Numbered from the stretch's first letter, positions 35,565 through 48,203 are shown. The stretch is 64,000 bases of DNA from Cryptomeria japonica (GCF_030272615.1 NC_081413.1:18612285-18676284); one strand, 5' to 3'. A program made the numbers and translations. The notes: generated by a model not told the origin, from the sequence alone.

Positions 35565-38353
35565 TTTGCTTTACAAGCTTTTGTTGAAGTTGTGTGAAAA
35601 TGATGATGAGTTGTTTGATGAAATGAAAGATTGATGGTTGGTGAATTGTGTTGCATGTAGATCTCTAGCACTTTTAAGGTAGATGTAACCGAAATTCCTT
35701 CTTTGAATTGCTTGCTTGTTTGATAAGATTTGATGTGATAAGGTGTAGAGAAATCTAAGATGTGTTACAGATTTAACTACCTAGTAATGAGAGGATTCAC
35801 TCATGAACTAGTTTTAACCTACGTAGATGTGTCTCTTAGGATGAGCTTATCCTAGATGTAGAAACAATCTAAAAGGTGATGTGATGTGATTGATTCAAGC
35901 AATATCCAAAAGAGAACTTGGGACAAGAACCTCTTAATGTTTTGAGAGTTGGAACGGATTGATGATGATGAAGTGATGATGTATGAGTAAGATAATGGAT
36001 GAAATGTTTTTAACTTCAATAAAAACTTTGTGTCACAAATGGGACAAACTCTACCTCTTCTCTTTTGGGTGTTGGTGGTATTTCTCGAGCTATGTTGTAT
36101 GTGATACAGACGTTTGGGAAAAAGTTGGGATTAATCTTACCTCCTTGGTTTTTGTGATAACTCAGAGCTCTATATTGCATAAAAGCTCTGTGGTTCAATG
36201 ATTCTGAATCAAATTCGTTTGTTTTGCCTTGAAGGTAGAGACGCATGTGACGTAGAGAAACTCTATGGGAGACAAAGATTTGTCTATTTATATAGAAGAA
36301 TTTCCTCCTTTTGATTAAAGCCTTTGAGCTTAATGGTCTTCTTTTCAAGTTGATATTCTGATGACACTTCTTCTTTCACAAGATGTGAAGAATGGTCATA
36401 AAATTTGACTCTTTGTTGTTTGCACTTTGTTTTTGATGTGTTTGGTTGTTTTGAGAAATGTTTGGTTGGATGAATACTTTGTTTTTGGGAGTGATTTTCT
36501 GATTTTTCTTTGACAAGAAAACAAAGCAAGCACACAAACACAAGAATGTTGCCTCAAAGGTACAAATGAGTATGGGTCTAGATCAACCCAATCCTTGGAC
36601 TTGTATATGACCCTTCCTTTAGATGTATTTTAAGGTGTATTTCCAAAGCCTGAAGTCGGCTCAATTTGCACTTGGTCTTTAAAATGAACACACTTCAAAC
36701 ACTTTTTATCCCTAAGGTCAAATGGCAAGTTGTGATAAATTTAGCCCACATCTTGATATTTCTTCGACTTTGGTACTACATACCTTATGAATCCCACCAT
36801 GGCAAGTAAGGATGTGATATACTAAGTCTTGCACGAGCATAACAAATAGATGATCCCTATGATGGGGGAGTCACCACTTTTATCAAGCCACAAGTGACTT
36901 TTCAAAAAGCTATGTTTCTACTCAAGGAAATAAGTATGGTGAGTATCTTGGGAGAAAAACCATCTATGCTCTTGCACTAAATTATATCACAAATATCCTC
37001 AATCAATAGAATGGGTGGGATACTATTAAAAGGTGTTTAGTCATGTTCGATGTTTTTGGACATAAGTTTGTTCTGCAGTGACTCACTTAAGAGCCTTGTA
37101 ACTGGTGGTGGGGTCCATTTGTCCTTTCGGCCAGTTACACTGTAGGAATAGCTATACCCAAGGCTACAACTTTCGCTCTCACCTGATTTCTATAGCGGCT
37201 CAAAGGATTTACCGCGCGAGGTCGTTCCCAAGAGTGATGTGTCTCTTCGCAGGCCTCTCTTAAAAAGATAAAATTTTGAGTGTTACTAACACTTTTCTCT
37301 TGCACCTAGGACCACGAAAGCCAAGGGAGAGGATAGTGTGTGTTAGAAGTAGGACCACTTGACCAACTCTTTGCATAAGTGTGCCAAGCATGAAAAACAC
37401 TTGTTCTTTTTAATCTACCATCGCAATGTGATCTAACTATTTGGAGATGTTGCTCCAACAGTCATGGTGTTCTTTTTAACTTCAAAGGCAAAATATTTTG
37501 TAAACTAGGAACTTTGAAATCCTAGTCAACTAAATTGAAAACACGTCTTGCTTCAAGTAAAATTATTTTTGAGCTTGAAGGAAAAATGGCTTGTTCTTTT
37601 TAGATTGCCCAAAACAAAGTGTTGATTGTAAATTTCTTTAAGTTGATGCAAGAAAATAAATTTTGTTTTGTTGATTTTAAGCACCAAAACAAAGTTTGTT
37701 TCCTAACTTGCAAGAAATAAAGTTGTTTTGTATAAGTTTGTGGTTCTTTTTACCTTGGACCAATGAAATTCTTTTTAAGAGCCCAAACAAATGTGTGATT
37801 CTTTTTTTTTAAAGCCCAAATTCGAAATGTGAAGTTAATTTTAAACCAAAATAAAAGTGAATTCATTTTTAAAACCAACTTCAAAAACAAGTTAGTAAAA
37901 AAATATAAATCTACCTTTTAATCTAATTTAAATCTGCACAAAAGAGAAAATAGTTAGTAAAATCCGCCTATTCAGTGGGCTTCTACAAACCTATTTTTTT
38001 TTTTTTTTTTTTTTGGTTACAAGGTGATTTGTACAACGTTCTGTTACAATAGCGCTAGTCTATGTTTGAACAAAGACACTATTTAACACAAACGCGTTAA
38101 AAGAAAGGGAAAGACAGAGAAGGCAAAAGCGCTGAAATAGGGTGAATAGAGCCAAAACAATGTCAAACGCGCCAAAACAGTGTCAAAAACGTTGAACTTG
38201 ATACAACAGCGCTATTGTAAGAACAATAGCGCTAGAACAACAAGTGTTGATAGCACTAGAACGAGTTCAATAGCACTAAAGTGTGACCTGTGTGACATTT
38301 TCAACACTCAAACATGTTATTGGTTAAAAAAAATTGATCTTTTTGGTGTTTGG
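35565..38353 (-). other. Long 5' leader of the minus-strand gypsy element
   Basis: 2.8 kb between PBS and gag ATG without a convincing reading frame. From 37400 to 37815 the phrase TTCTTTTTA (plus strand) recurs at about 37402, 37469, 37592, 37743, 37769 and 37798. A T20-like run lies near 37990-38014, and a motif array sits at 38050-38285. Leaders of this size are usual in Tat/Ogre elements. Confidence 0.6.
38050..38285 (-). repeat. Array of AGCGCTATTG motifs (right, minus-oriented)
   Basis: CAATAGCGCT and variants at about 38047, 38128, 38203, 38222, 38250 and 38270, mostly minus-oriented; at 38203-38233 one plus and one minus copy form an inverted pair. Sparser and more decayed than the array at 23133-23432. 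Confidence 0.6.
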
Positions 38354-38372
38354 ATTCACATCAGGTTCACCA
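38354..38372 (-). promoter_or_regulatory. Primer binding site of the minus-strand element
   Basis: Plus strand ATTCACATCAGGTTCACCA looks like the 3' end of a tRNA (T-loop TTCACATC, then acceptor arm and CCA). It lies two bases from the LTR end at 38375, so the minus strand carries the complementary PBS starting TGGTGAACCTGAT. It is not the Met-initiator type; I cannot assign the tRNA with certainty. Confidence 0.7.
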
Positions 38373-38374
38373 AA

Positions 38375-39758
38375 TGATGCTCTGTTAAATGGACAAGGTT
38401 AGCAAATGACAAACAACACAAGAAACCAGAAAATCGTTAGTGTTAGTTAACCAAAAGCTAATCTAAACAGGCATATCAACAGAGATGCTAAAATCATGCT
38501 AATATATCTAACAAATGAAATAAAGATAATGAGGCATCTCCAAATGCCTCTTAGCATGCTCTTAGCTCCTTCTCCCTTGTTCCTCTCCTCTCCAAGTTCC
38601 AAAATAGTGTAGCTCTCAACAGCTTTTTGCACTATGGATGCTTATGGAGGTTTGAGATTGAAATATTGCTCTAAATGTAAATAAAGAAGCTAATATTAAG
38701 CTATTGATACTAAAATGATTTATTTTAACCAAAATGACAATATATGAGTTTGCTATGCTAAATGCTCTCTAAAATGCCTATAGGTTAAATGCATACAAGT
38801 TTTCAGGATCTGGATTATGAAGAAATGGGCTCTATTCACAGGAAAAATGGAGCAATGGATGGTTGAGATTGAGCAATCTCAACAAGGGTCAGGATTGAAT
38901 AATTTCAAATCCATGTGAGGGCTTTCAACCCAATCCCAGGATGACAAGTGTCAATGTAAGATAGGTTGAGAGGGGAGGAAATAAGCATTAAATGCTTGAT
39001 ATGACCTTGGGAGTTAAAGTCAAGGTTAGTTGAATGAATAAACTCTTTATTCAAAGAATAAAGCTTTTATCCAATGGATAAATTCTTGTGCAAATATGAA
39101 AAGGATAAATAAGGTCAAAACAGTAAATGTTTGGGGGGGACAAGTTTGAAATAACCATAAATGGTTATGTAAGAGCCATAAATGGTCATGTAAGAGCCAT
39201 TAGTGGTCTTGGAAGACTTTGGGGGTTAATTTGTTGAACACACAAAGCATTAAATGCTTTTCAAAGACTTTGGAGTCTTTGAGAAGTGACTCCATTTTGC
39301 TTAGGAATGTGACAATAATTAGGGGATGGATTAGGCTAATTAAGAAGGGGTTAGAAGAATCTAGAAGGGGATTAGATTTTGCAAGTGGATTTGGTGGGTG
39401 AGGGAAAATAGGATTTTATTAAAATAAAAATTCATTTATTCCAATAAATGTGTGCAAGTTGCATTTGTAGGAAAATGCAAGTGGGGGGGATAATGATTTA
39501 AATAAATGTTTTTATTTAATTTATTTAAAAGAAGAATAGGGGGATTTAATTAAATAAATAGATTTTATTTATTTAATTGATTGGAATTTGGTTTAATGAA
39601 TTAATTAAAATAAATTGAATAATTTATTTAATTAATAGGAGAATTTTTGGAGATGAATTAATTAAATATTAATTTAATTAATTGATGGCTAGTGGATTTT
39701 TAATCAAATAAATAGTTAATATTTATTTAATTAAGCTGGACAGATTTGTGTGACTACA
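38375..39758 (-). repeat. 5' LTR (right in window) of the minus-strand gypsy element
   Basis: 1384 bp, TGATGCTC to GTGTGACTACA in plus orientation, partner of 21166-22551. The promoter for gag-pol should lie here on the minus strand, but AT-rich sequence makes a unique TATA box hard to pick. Confidence 0.92.
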
Positions 39759-39763
39759 AGTAT
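39759..39763. repeat. Target site duplication AGTAT (right copy)
   Basis: Second copy of AGTAT; the LARD LTR resumes here and continues TGCTTAGAAAAG as in the left LTR at 13056. Confidence 0.9.
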
Positions 39764-39930
39764 TGCTTAGAAAAGTATACCCTAGCTACAACACATATTT
39801 ATATTCAAGTATATATTTAATTACATACGTGTATATATATATATATAGACAAAAATTGCATGCCTATACTTAGGAGTAAAGGAAAGTATTAAAAAAAAAA
39901 AAACAAAAAAAAAAAACTCATTTTCTAAGT

Positions 39931-39965
<35 letters not shown>

Positions 39966-40648
39966 GGACCCAGATATACAAATATATATAAATATTTAAA
40001 GGATAGATATATAAATATATATATATATGTATGTATATATAACTATATATATATATTTAATTTATTTTTAATTTAATAAACAAAAAAAAAAAAGAACTTA
40101 CCATGGGGCGGGGGTCGGCCGGTTTGAACCCACTGTGCAATGTACAGTGGACGACGACCTACCACTGTGCAAAACACAGTGGGTTAGCGGGGCCGGCCGC
40201 TGTGCAAAGCACAGTGGGTCGGCGGGCGGAGCACTGTGCAGTGCATAGGGGTCGGCAGGGCCAAACACTGTGCAGTGCACAGTGGCTCGGCAGGGCCAAA
40301 CACTATGCAGTGCACAGTGGCTCGGTCGGGCCGAACACTGTGCAGTGCACAGTGGCTCAGCCGGGCCGAACACTGTGCCTTGCATAGTGGGCGGCCTTGG
40401 CTGCGTTGCTCACCGCCACTCCCCCTTTTAAAACAAAACACTCTTCCCTCTACCGCCATTGCCATGGCTGCCTCCCATTCGGCCCTGCACAGTCCTAAGT
40501 CAAGCAAGAAGGAAAAAAAAAGGAAAACCCTAGCCCGGGTAGGGTTAGGGTAAGAATGTGTTAAATAAAAAAGATATAACAAATAATAGAAAGAGCCCAT
40601 TTTATAATAAAGAAAAGAGAAGGGTAGGGTTGCATGGGCAATACCTTA

Positions 40649-40727
<79 letters not shown>

Positions 40728-41445
40728 TCTTACATTACTATTTGTTGAAAATAGGTATATGAATAAATTGGTGGAGACGACTATGAGATAAATATTAATG
40801 GGGTTAATGTTTATTCTTTTATAATTTAAAATGATTATGAAATAAATATTAAGAGGGATTATTATTTATTCTTTATTTTTATTTTAAATAAAAAAAATAT
40901 TGAGATGTCAAAAAAAAAATATAAAAGAGCTTAAATATTTATTTTATTGGGATGTTATGAATTGGAAGATTTTCTACAGTTAATATTTAATTGCGTATCT
41001 AAATGAAATGAGATATTTACAAATTGAAATCGGTAGACTTTATTAAATTTTAATTAAGCAAATTAGGGTGTTAGGAAATTAAATGACTAGGGAAGTTAAC
41101 ATTTAAAGGTGGTTTGCTAGGCTAAAGGGTTCAATTTTTAACTCTCCTAAACATGAACGCATGTGGTTAAAACTCTATAAGAAAAATAGGCACTTGCAAC
41201 TATGATCGACCTTTTTAGTTGCCCTAGTTAAATTCACTATTTAATTATTGACAAGTAGGTTAAAGTCACTCTCAAAACTATTCATTAGAACACCGATTTT
41301 ATTTTATTAATTTTGATTACTTAGTCAACTCTAAACATAGTTATGACAATTCATGTTGTAGTTATATTTGTTGATTTAAAGCTTTTACAAGTTATGTTTA
41401 AAAAAAAAAAATTATCCTGTTCTGCCCTAAATTTTGGGCATGACA
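39764..41445 (+). repeat. Right LARD LTR, right part
   Basis: Continuation of the interrupted LTR, aligning with about 13056-14582, including the GC-rich array and TTTTAAAA box at 40426. It contains a short extra segment near 40740-40810 and more TA repeats near 40020-40060. Ends GGGCATGACA. Confidence 0.9.
40124..40390 (+). repeat. GC-rich ~35-bp minisatellite (8 units) in the right LARD LTR
   Basis: Same array as 13381-13590 with two more units; the extra ones are near-copies of the CACTGTGCAGTGCACAGTG-type unit in the middle. LTRs of one element are identical at insertion, so the length changed afterwards. Confidence 0.85.
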
Positions 41446-41450
41446 CCTAA
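41446..41450. repeat. Target site duplication CCTAA (right)
   Basis: Directly follows the TGACA end of the LARD right LTR and matches 10190-10194. Confidence 0.85.
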
Positions 41451-42234
41451 ATCTTCGTTGTCTTCTAGTGTGCATTCATTAATTTACTAATTTCTTTTGA
41501 ATAATTTAGGGTTATTCGATTGAATAGGGATTGCAAGGCAATCTTACAGATATGTTTTAGGTTTTTCTCTTCAGGAGAGGAATTAAATATACGTGAAATA
41601 TTTCTGTTAGTAAATCAATTGTTTTCTACTTTGAATTTGATAAACGGTTTTAGCTTAAAGGGAAAGAACTTATATATATGTCAGGCATATATTAGGTTAA
41701 TGAAAGCTGAAGTCATGAGATGTATGAGAATGTCCAGATTTGGAACTCTTGTTTAAATTGGGTGACTTTGTAGCTTGGATAAGGCACTGATATCAGTTGT
41801 GGAGTTTTTTTCTATCTTTCTTGGGGTCAAGACTGAAAATGAACAAATGTTTTCTTTTAATGTTTTAGTATTATTGAGGTGATGAGGTTCATAGGTTTTT
41901 AGCATTGGTTTGCTATGGATCTCATATTAAAATTGTGAAAGTATTCACAAGAGCTATACCCACCTGAGCTTTGGATAAGATTAAAGTTTAGAAGGTTTTG
42001 TAGAAATCTTGTTATATGTTTTTTCTGGAATTCTATTTTCTTGTTGTCCTCTCCATATGCAACAGAGGTTTCAAATTTTTTTACAGAGGGAATTAGGGAA
42101 ATCAAAATTTGAGAACAACACCAGTGCCAGTGTCGGTGCTGGTATCTACCAAAATAAGCCTCCTAGTGCTAGTTTATGACTTCCATCATATCTTGTTGCC
42201 ATCAATCACAACAAAATGAATCCAATGAGTGTCA
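41451..42234. other. Flank of the LARD, probably rest of the older gypsy element
   Basis: Continuation of the sequence before 10190. No reading frame of note, T-rich like an LTR or UTR. From about 42110 it grades into the minus-strand copia gag remnant; the exact border is not visible. Confidence 0.35.
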
Positions 42235-42653
42235 ATTGACCCCACCTTTATCATTATTGCTGCAGCTGCTAGCAGATCTGCCTCCATCATTTGCAGATAC
42301 ATGAGATGGATTTATGATCATATCATCACAAGCCGGTTTTGCAGTAGTGGGATCATTTCCGTAGAGCTTCTTCAATCTCTCCCATAAGATTTTGTCGATT
42401 TACATCTATCCACTTGTGAGGAGACATCATCTGTTAACCCATAGAGAATAGCCTTCATAGTTGTTTCATTGCACTGGTTTCTTCTTTTTGCATCTGAATC
42501 ATTGGAAGAACAGACTTTACTAGGGAAACCATTTACAACAAACATCCAGACATCATACCCTAGAGAGGATAAGTGAACTTCCATTTTACAACTCCAAATG
42601 GAATAGTTAGACCCATTAAACACTGGAATAGGGATTGAGACTAAACAGACCAT
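42235..42653 (-). pseudogene. Copia gag N-terminal fragment
   Basis: ATG at 42653 (MVCLVSIPIPVFNG), 60 bp after the PBS. FNGSNYSIWSCKMEVHLSSL is the usual start of a copia gag of the UBN2/DUF4219 kind. CNETTMKAILYGLTDDV follows, and a one-base shift near 42390 continues with ILWERLKKLYG in another frame. Stops follow and no zinc knuckle, protease or pol is seen, so only the first 130 codons or so survive. Gag would form particles. Confidence 0.75.
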
Positions 42654-42712
42654 TATGTCCTTGAGCCAGAATCTATCCAAGCGAGAGAAATATTGATAAA
42701 CAGGGTACCTAT

Positions 42713-42724
42713 GCTCTGATACCA
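42713..42724 (-). promoter_or_regulatory. Copia primer binding site (initiator tRNA-Met type)
   Basis: Plus strand GCTCTGATACCA, that is TGGTATCAGAGC on the minus strand, two bases from the LTR end at 42727. It joins the gag fragment to the LTR on its right. Confidence 0.85.
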
Positions 42725-42726
42725 AT

Positions 42727-45300
42727 TGTTAGACACAATGCACCACTGAGAGGGGGGGTGAATCAATGGTTCTCAAACTTTTCCCTTCTAACTATTCTAT
42801 GTGAGCATACTAGTTAGGGGATGTAACACAATGTAGACATACCGATTAGTGGGGAGACCAAATCAAATGCAAACACACTCAAAGGGACAACACATAACAC
42901 TAGTATGTATGAGGAAAACCCAAGATGGGAAAAACCTCGGTGAGCAATGCTGCTAGAGTCTACTGCTCCAATATAACCTCACAATGAATCTTTTACAATG
43001 TTTAGTAATACAACCCAAGGAGCTACAATCCTTGATTTAGGGCATCAACCCAAGGAGCACCAACCTTTATTTAGGGCACCAAGCCAAGGAGCACCAACCC
43101 CTAACTAATTTACGAGCTACAACCCAAAGGAGCTACAACCCCTGCACTGAGCTACAACTTAGTGATCACAATAAACATTCAAATACAAAAGTAATATCCT
43201 AGTTACAAAAGTGTTTTGCAACCTCTGCACACAACTTCCTTCTGCCGGTGAGACACCTTCTCTGCTACATCGGTTTGCTTTTTTGCTGCTCTCATCTGCC
43301 GCTGCATTGCTGGTAAACTCTACTAGTTCACCTCTCCTCTATTTTGCTCTACTAGATCTCCTCCTCACTGCTCTACTATTTATTGGTACTATACTTTGCC
43401 AGTTCTATGTCTTCCTTCTTTGTAGCTTCCTTCACTTCTGCTTTGTCGGTATGGACACTACCGGTTCTACACTGCTACCGATTGAACACTTCAACCTAGT
43501 TTTTTTTCTCACTTAATCTCTTCTCAGATACTTGTTGAACACTTGAATGATTTGATCTCACATGCAAAAGTAACACTTAATCACTTCACAACGACACTCT
43601 CTTCTTCTATTCAGCAACACCCTTCAATGATTTTGGCTTCCCTATGTATAACCTAGTTTTCCTGCCAAAAGATAATTAAAAAAGATGGGCGGTTAGGATT
43701 TCCTCATGAACCTTGAGGTAAGCCAAATCCAATCAGATCTTGTCCGATCTAATCACCCAGACAGTTGTTTCCTCATCACCACCATTTTCGTGCCTTCTTG
43801 TTCACGCCTTCTATCTTTGGCAATTTATTTTTTACCCTATCGACTGGTTTCTTGGTCAAACACCAAGATTGATCTTGCAGTTTCCTTCTACTGCCTTGGT
43901 CTCCTCAAATGTTCTGAGCTAGCTCTCAGTTGTCCTCCAAACGTCGAGCCGCAAACCATTGCAATGGCTCTACAACACATCCCATGATTTTTGGTATCCA
44001 CCATTAATGTCGACCAACTTTGCACCTACCTCGTCGGTGTACATTCTATCTACCACTGCATGCAAGTCTGCCACCTTGACTTCCAAGTATTATCTATGTC
44101 TACCAACTGCCATTTTGGATTGATGTGTCAGTTCAGGAATCACCGACCAAACACTCAATTGGTTCTTCTCTTCTATCGGTTTACTGACGCTGCTGGTTAA
44201 ACCATCAAACCAGTATGTCATCAACCTTGCATTTTGCTTCTCTTCTGGTGAACTACTCAATCGGTCAACACTCGTGCTAACCTACCTTAAGCACAAAATC
44301 ATCTAATGAAGAGTCTTCTTCATCTGCACCTTGTCCATATTACTGATGAACATTCATACTAATAAAACCTCATGATGACACCATGTCATCAACCCTCAAC
44401 AAACTCTATCTTCAATCAGGCCATTTTCTTCTCTTTGCATCTGCTCAACCTTGCCTTCTCCCTGATCAGCTCGGACCATATCACAACTGGTTTATCAAAG
44501 TGACAAACTCATCATTCTTCATCTGTATCGGCATCTTAACATGCCTTCTCAATCAGTCCAGTGCATATCCCTGATTTCATGCACTTGAGGCATTCCTTTG
44601 ATTCACTGGTACATTTGATGTGAGCTTTAAAAACACCTGCCTTTGCCTCATCTTCCTCATCTCACATGACTATGATGCACACTATGCATAATAGGAGATA
44701 ATCTCCACTTACCAGTGGGAGTGATTCCTTGTCATCTACATCCTAGGTGTGATCCGATGTGGGCACATTCATTGCCAGTCATTGCTTCTCAGGATGACTG
44801 CATCTTCATCTGGTGGGAGTCTTGCTGTTTTGCAACCACACAACATACCAGTGACCTATTCATCCTTCTCCTCCTTTGTTTATGTGATTTTGGTAACATT
44901 CTACCTCTTCATTGCAATCAACAACTGAAGCACCTTTCTCATCCTGCTTGTTCACTGGTCATGAGCTTTACCGGTTGGCAGCTACTCACTTGGTTGATCT
45001 ATCTTCCCCATGTCAAGACATCACTTATCAATTGACATCCTTTCCTTGTTGGTGATACACTATACCGGTACTGGTAACCTTACCATTTCATCCACACAAG
45101 TTAGGCACTAACTTGTGTATCGGTGACTCCAGTGATCATTCCCTTGAATGACATTCTCTTCCTTACCTTACCGGCGTTCTACAACACAAGGTGATATCAA
45201 AGATATCACATCCTGTACTAGTGATAGTGTTGCACATACATCCCTCATACTGGTAGTCATCCGATACTAGTTGCATTCTTCTATACCTATTGACATGGAT
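42727..45300 (-). repeat. 5' LTR of a minus-strand copia element (outer end uncertain)
   Basis: Begins TGTTAGACACAATGCACC and GAGAGGGGGGGTGAATCA, the reverse of the CACCCCCCCTCTC tract at copia LTR ends. Many ACCGGT and CCGGTA words occur up to about 45175, as in the LTR at 60689. No second copy is present for comparison, so the right end (about 45.2-45.8 kb) is a guess. The many short frames here are not convincing. Confidence 0.55.
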
Positions 45301-47210
45301 GTCATGCTAGACTAGCTACACTAGCACCATAGATCCTCTACCTCTCTCTCGGTTCTTGCTCTTTTGTGACTATCCTTCTATTTTTACCCGTATTCTTCTA
45401 TTTGTTGTCCCTAGTGATGTCTACTTGAGGATGATGCTAAGCATTGAGATCTCTTTTGGTCTCTTTCATGTTGTCTCAAAAGACACATGTTCCCTTTCTT
45501 CCAAGGTGGTTTCCTTTCTTTGGGGAATGAGGACTATTCTATGCATATATATACATGATATACATGAGTTATCATACAACATACCGACCTTGAGGAAAGC
45601 AAATCCACCTCCTCCTTTGTGTTTTGTGTTCATTATCCTTGGTTTTATTCCTCGATAAGGGGCTAAATCCTTGCGATAATGTGCTCCCCCCCCCCCCCCC
45701 CCCCCTCTCTCTCTCTCTCTTTGGTGTATCCTACCTTAAAGAAATCACTCCTGATAAGGCATGCACACTCACTTTAACATGGGGGCATACACTCCGCTCA
45801 TATTTTCCTTCTGGATACTTTTAGTTAATTAGTAGACTTGGCTTTGCTTTGTAATTTTTGGTATCATTTCTTTTCATGACTCATTGTGAGGGGAACCTTG
45901 CTACTTGTAGTCATGGTTCTCTCCCTCTTGATCTTCCATTTTACTTTGTCAATCGAAGTCGTAAGATCCTTAGTCCACCAGGGGCTTGGTGTATCTTGCC
46001 TCCTTGACGTGGTGAAAGTCTTTCAATCTTGTTTCCTTGTACTTTACCGACAATATGAGTGTATGCTTATGCTCCTGCTAAAGTGGGGGCTAAATATAGC
46101 ATCATAAAATTTTGACCTTACAATTTTCGACCACATTTAGGTCTTTGTATTGGCGGATGAATCCCTAATCCTGATTGGAGACCCGAGACATGCTCAAAAC
46201 ACCTGAAACTTGCACCCCGCACTGCTTTTTGTCACTGCTTGTCTTGAATTAGGGCAGGAAAAGGTTGTGGCACCACTGTCCCCCCTAGGACAGGGGTTCA
46301 AGACCCCTATCCTTGCCCTATTTTTTGCCTCCCTTGATCAAATCCTACATTGGGCCTGTCAATTGTGAGTAGGAAAAAGTTTTCCTTTGTTGGCCTAAGA
46401 CGAAAAATCAATTAAAAACCCCTAATTGGAAAGTATATAAGGAGCATCTCCCCTCCTATTTGCATAAGTCCAATAAGTAAAAAATGAGTTCATGAGCAAA
46501 GAGATGATAAGCGACAACAAGTTGATCATAAAGAATATTCAAGCATCCATTCAAGAATTGAGCATTCCAAGTCTCCTTTCAAGGCTAGGTGTTGCATTCA
46601 TGTCAAGGATTAAACCATTGAAGAGGAGATCTCTACCAACATTCAAGACATTCTATTGTACATATCCTTTCAATCAATTCTATCAACATTTCAATTTCAT
46701 CCTCTCTTGAGGTGAATTTTACTTCAAATATTTCCTTTCATTTCTTTGCAAGTATTTTCACTCACTTGGCTAATTCTAAAATGGGGTTTGCCTTCCCAAC
46801 AACATTTCCTCTCTGTTTTGCGTGTAGGTTGCAGGTGCGCAACTGTAATTGTAGGTTTAGGATTCATTTTTAGAGATGGAAAAACCCTTTTCAGTGCGCG
46901 GATTTTTTGGAGGACCAATTACTCTTTCAACGCAGTGCTGGCAACTTTTGCTCAAATTTGTAGGGGAGATGCACCTCGACATCTTACTGCTAATTTCAGG
47001 TGCACAACTTCACCCTACATCTCTATCTCAATATATAATCATTTCTTTGTCATATTTACACTTAGTCTCAATTCATTTAACTCAACTTGTCTATTTTAAA
47101 AGAAGGTTACTTTACTTTCCAAATCCATTGCCAATTCCTTACAATTCATTTAGTATTCAATCTCTTTCCATTGGGATTGGATCTAGTGAATTCAACCCCC
47201 TCTTTTAAAT
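45301..47210 (+). repeat. LTR remnant of another retrotransposon
   Basis: Holds a C20 run followed by CT repeats (45686-45720), a TATA box GTATATAAGG at about 46433 and a leader. It ends in the AATTCAACCCCCTCTTTT tract (47190-47207) typical of LTR 3' ends. No PBS or coding region follows. The start is not defined. Confidence 0.45.
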
Positions 47211-47317
47211 GTAATGTGCATGAGAAGTTGAAGGGAATCCTTTGTTAAACTTTCATTCCTTTTTTGAGGGGAGTAAAGCTTTCCACTTGACCTCCCCTCG
47301 TCACTTTTCACCATATT

Positions 47318-47405
47318 ACAGTATGTATATGTATTTATGTATATATGTATATACATATATACACACATATATATATGTATGTATGTATATATGTGTATAT
47401 ATATG

Positions 47406-47449
<44 letters not shown>

Positions 47450-47534
47450 TACATACATGCATACATACATATATATGTACATGCATATACATACATAAAT
47501 GCATATACATACATACACACACATATATATATAC

Positions 47535-47568
<34 letters not shown>

Positions 47569-47674
47569 GTATGTATATATGTATGTATATATATATGTGT
47601 ATATATAGATATATATTTATATGTATATATATACATATGTACATATATATATGTACACATGTACATATATATAT
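47318..47674. repeat. Complex TA/CA microsatellite
   Basis: Interrupted tracts of ATAC, ACAC, CACATA and ATATGT. The long frames across it on both strands (Tyr/Ile/His/Val repeats) are artefacts. Confidence 0.95.
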
Positions 47675-47825
47675 AAGACATGTGGTATGTGATGAGTAGC
47701 AGAGTATGAAGGATGCGAGTGATAGAGTAGTTGTATGCAAGGTATGTGTGTAAGGAGAGAAGTAGCAGTATGCAATGTGAATAGTAGAGTATGATGGATG
47801 TGTAAAAGAGAAGGTGAATGTGGAA

Positions 47826-48193
47826 TAGTGTGAGTAAAAACAATGTTGTAGTAATCCCTTACCGGATCTACTGTAGGCAGTTGTTGATAGGTTGGAGAGA
47901 TCCTTTACCGGATCTATTGTGAGTTGTTATGAGTTGTAATTTGGTAGTGAGCCACTCATTTTGTAAACACCATATAACTAATTATATTATCTTGAGAGCT
48001 AACCCTCTCAGTGGTTTTTTTCATTTGGGTTTTCCACGTATAAAAGTGTAGTGTTCATTTTGTGGTTATGTTATTTATTTATTTTGCATTTGTTGATTCA
48101 TGTTGATGAGATTATTTTCTAAGGTTTAACATATCAGTAAATTTTTTATAAGTATGGTAATATTGATTCACCCCCCCTCTCAGTATTCTATTC
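47826..48193 (+). repeat. 3' end of a copia LTR
   Basis: Ends TGATTCACCCCCCCTCTCAGTATTCTA, as at 1-295 and 61851. Contains two CCTTACCGGATCTA-like phrases (47857 and 47901). No PBS follows, so it is a 3' or solo LTR. Start not defined. Confidence 0.65.
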
Positions 48194-48203
48194 CATTCAA
48201 CCA

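Larger units (their letters stand above)
21166..39758 (-). mobile_element. Complete Tat-like Ty3/gypsy element with antisense PMD gene
   Basis: An 18.6 kb element in minus orientation: 5' LTR 38375-39758, PBS at 38354-38372, 2.8 kb leader, gag-pol 28275-35564 in one frame, about 5.7 kb of 3' region carrying a plus-strand plant mobile domain gene, PPT at 22552-22566, 3' LTR 21166-22551. Target duplication is AGTAT. LTRs differ at roughly 45 positions in about 1385 (by eye, about 3 percent), mostly transitions. Domain order is gag, protease, G-patch, RT, RNase H, extra RNase H, integrase, the usual order for Tat elements. Structurally complete, but gag-pol is riddled with nonsense codons. Confidence 0.92.

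Noticed and set aside
38354-38372. Partial tRNA gene
   Set aside because: Only the last 19 bases resemble a tRNA end and they abut an LTR; it is a primer binding site.
43211-45035. Several plus-strand frames of 60-117 codons
   Set aside because: Lie antisense in a copia LTR; no coding signature, and pyrimidine-rich composition explains the open frames.
47192-47843. Long frames rich in Tyr, Ile, His and Val on both strands
   Set aside because: They run through a TA/CA microsatellite that has no stops in several frames; no gene signal.
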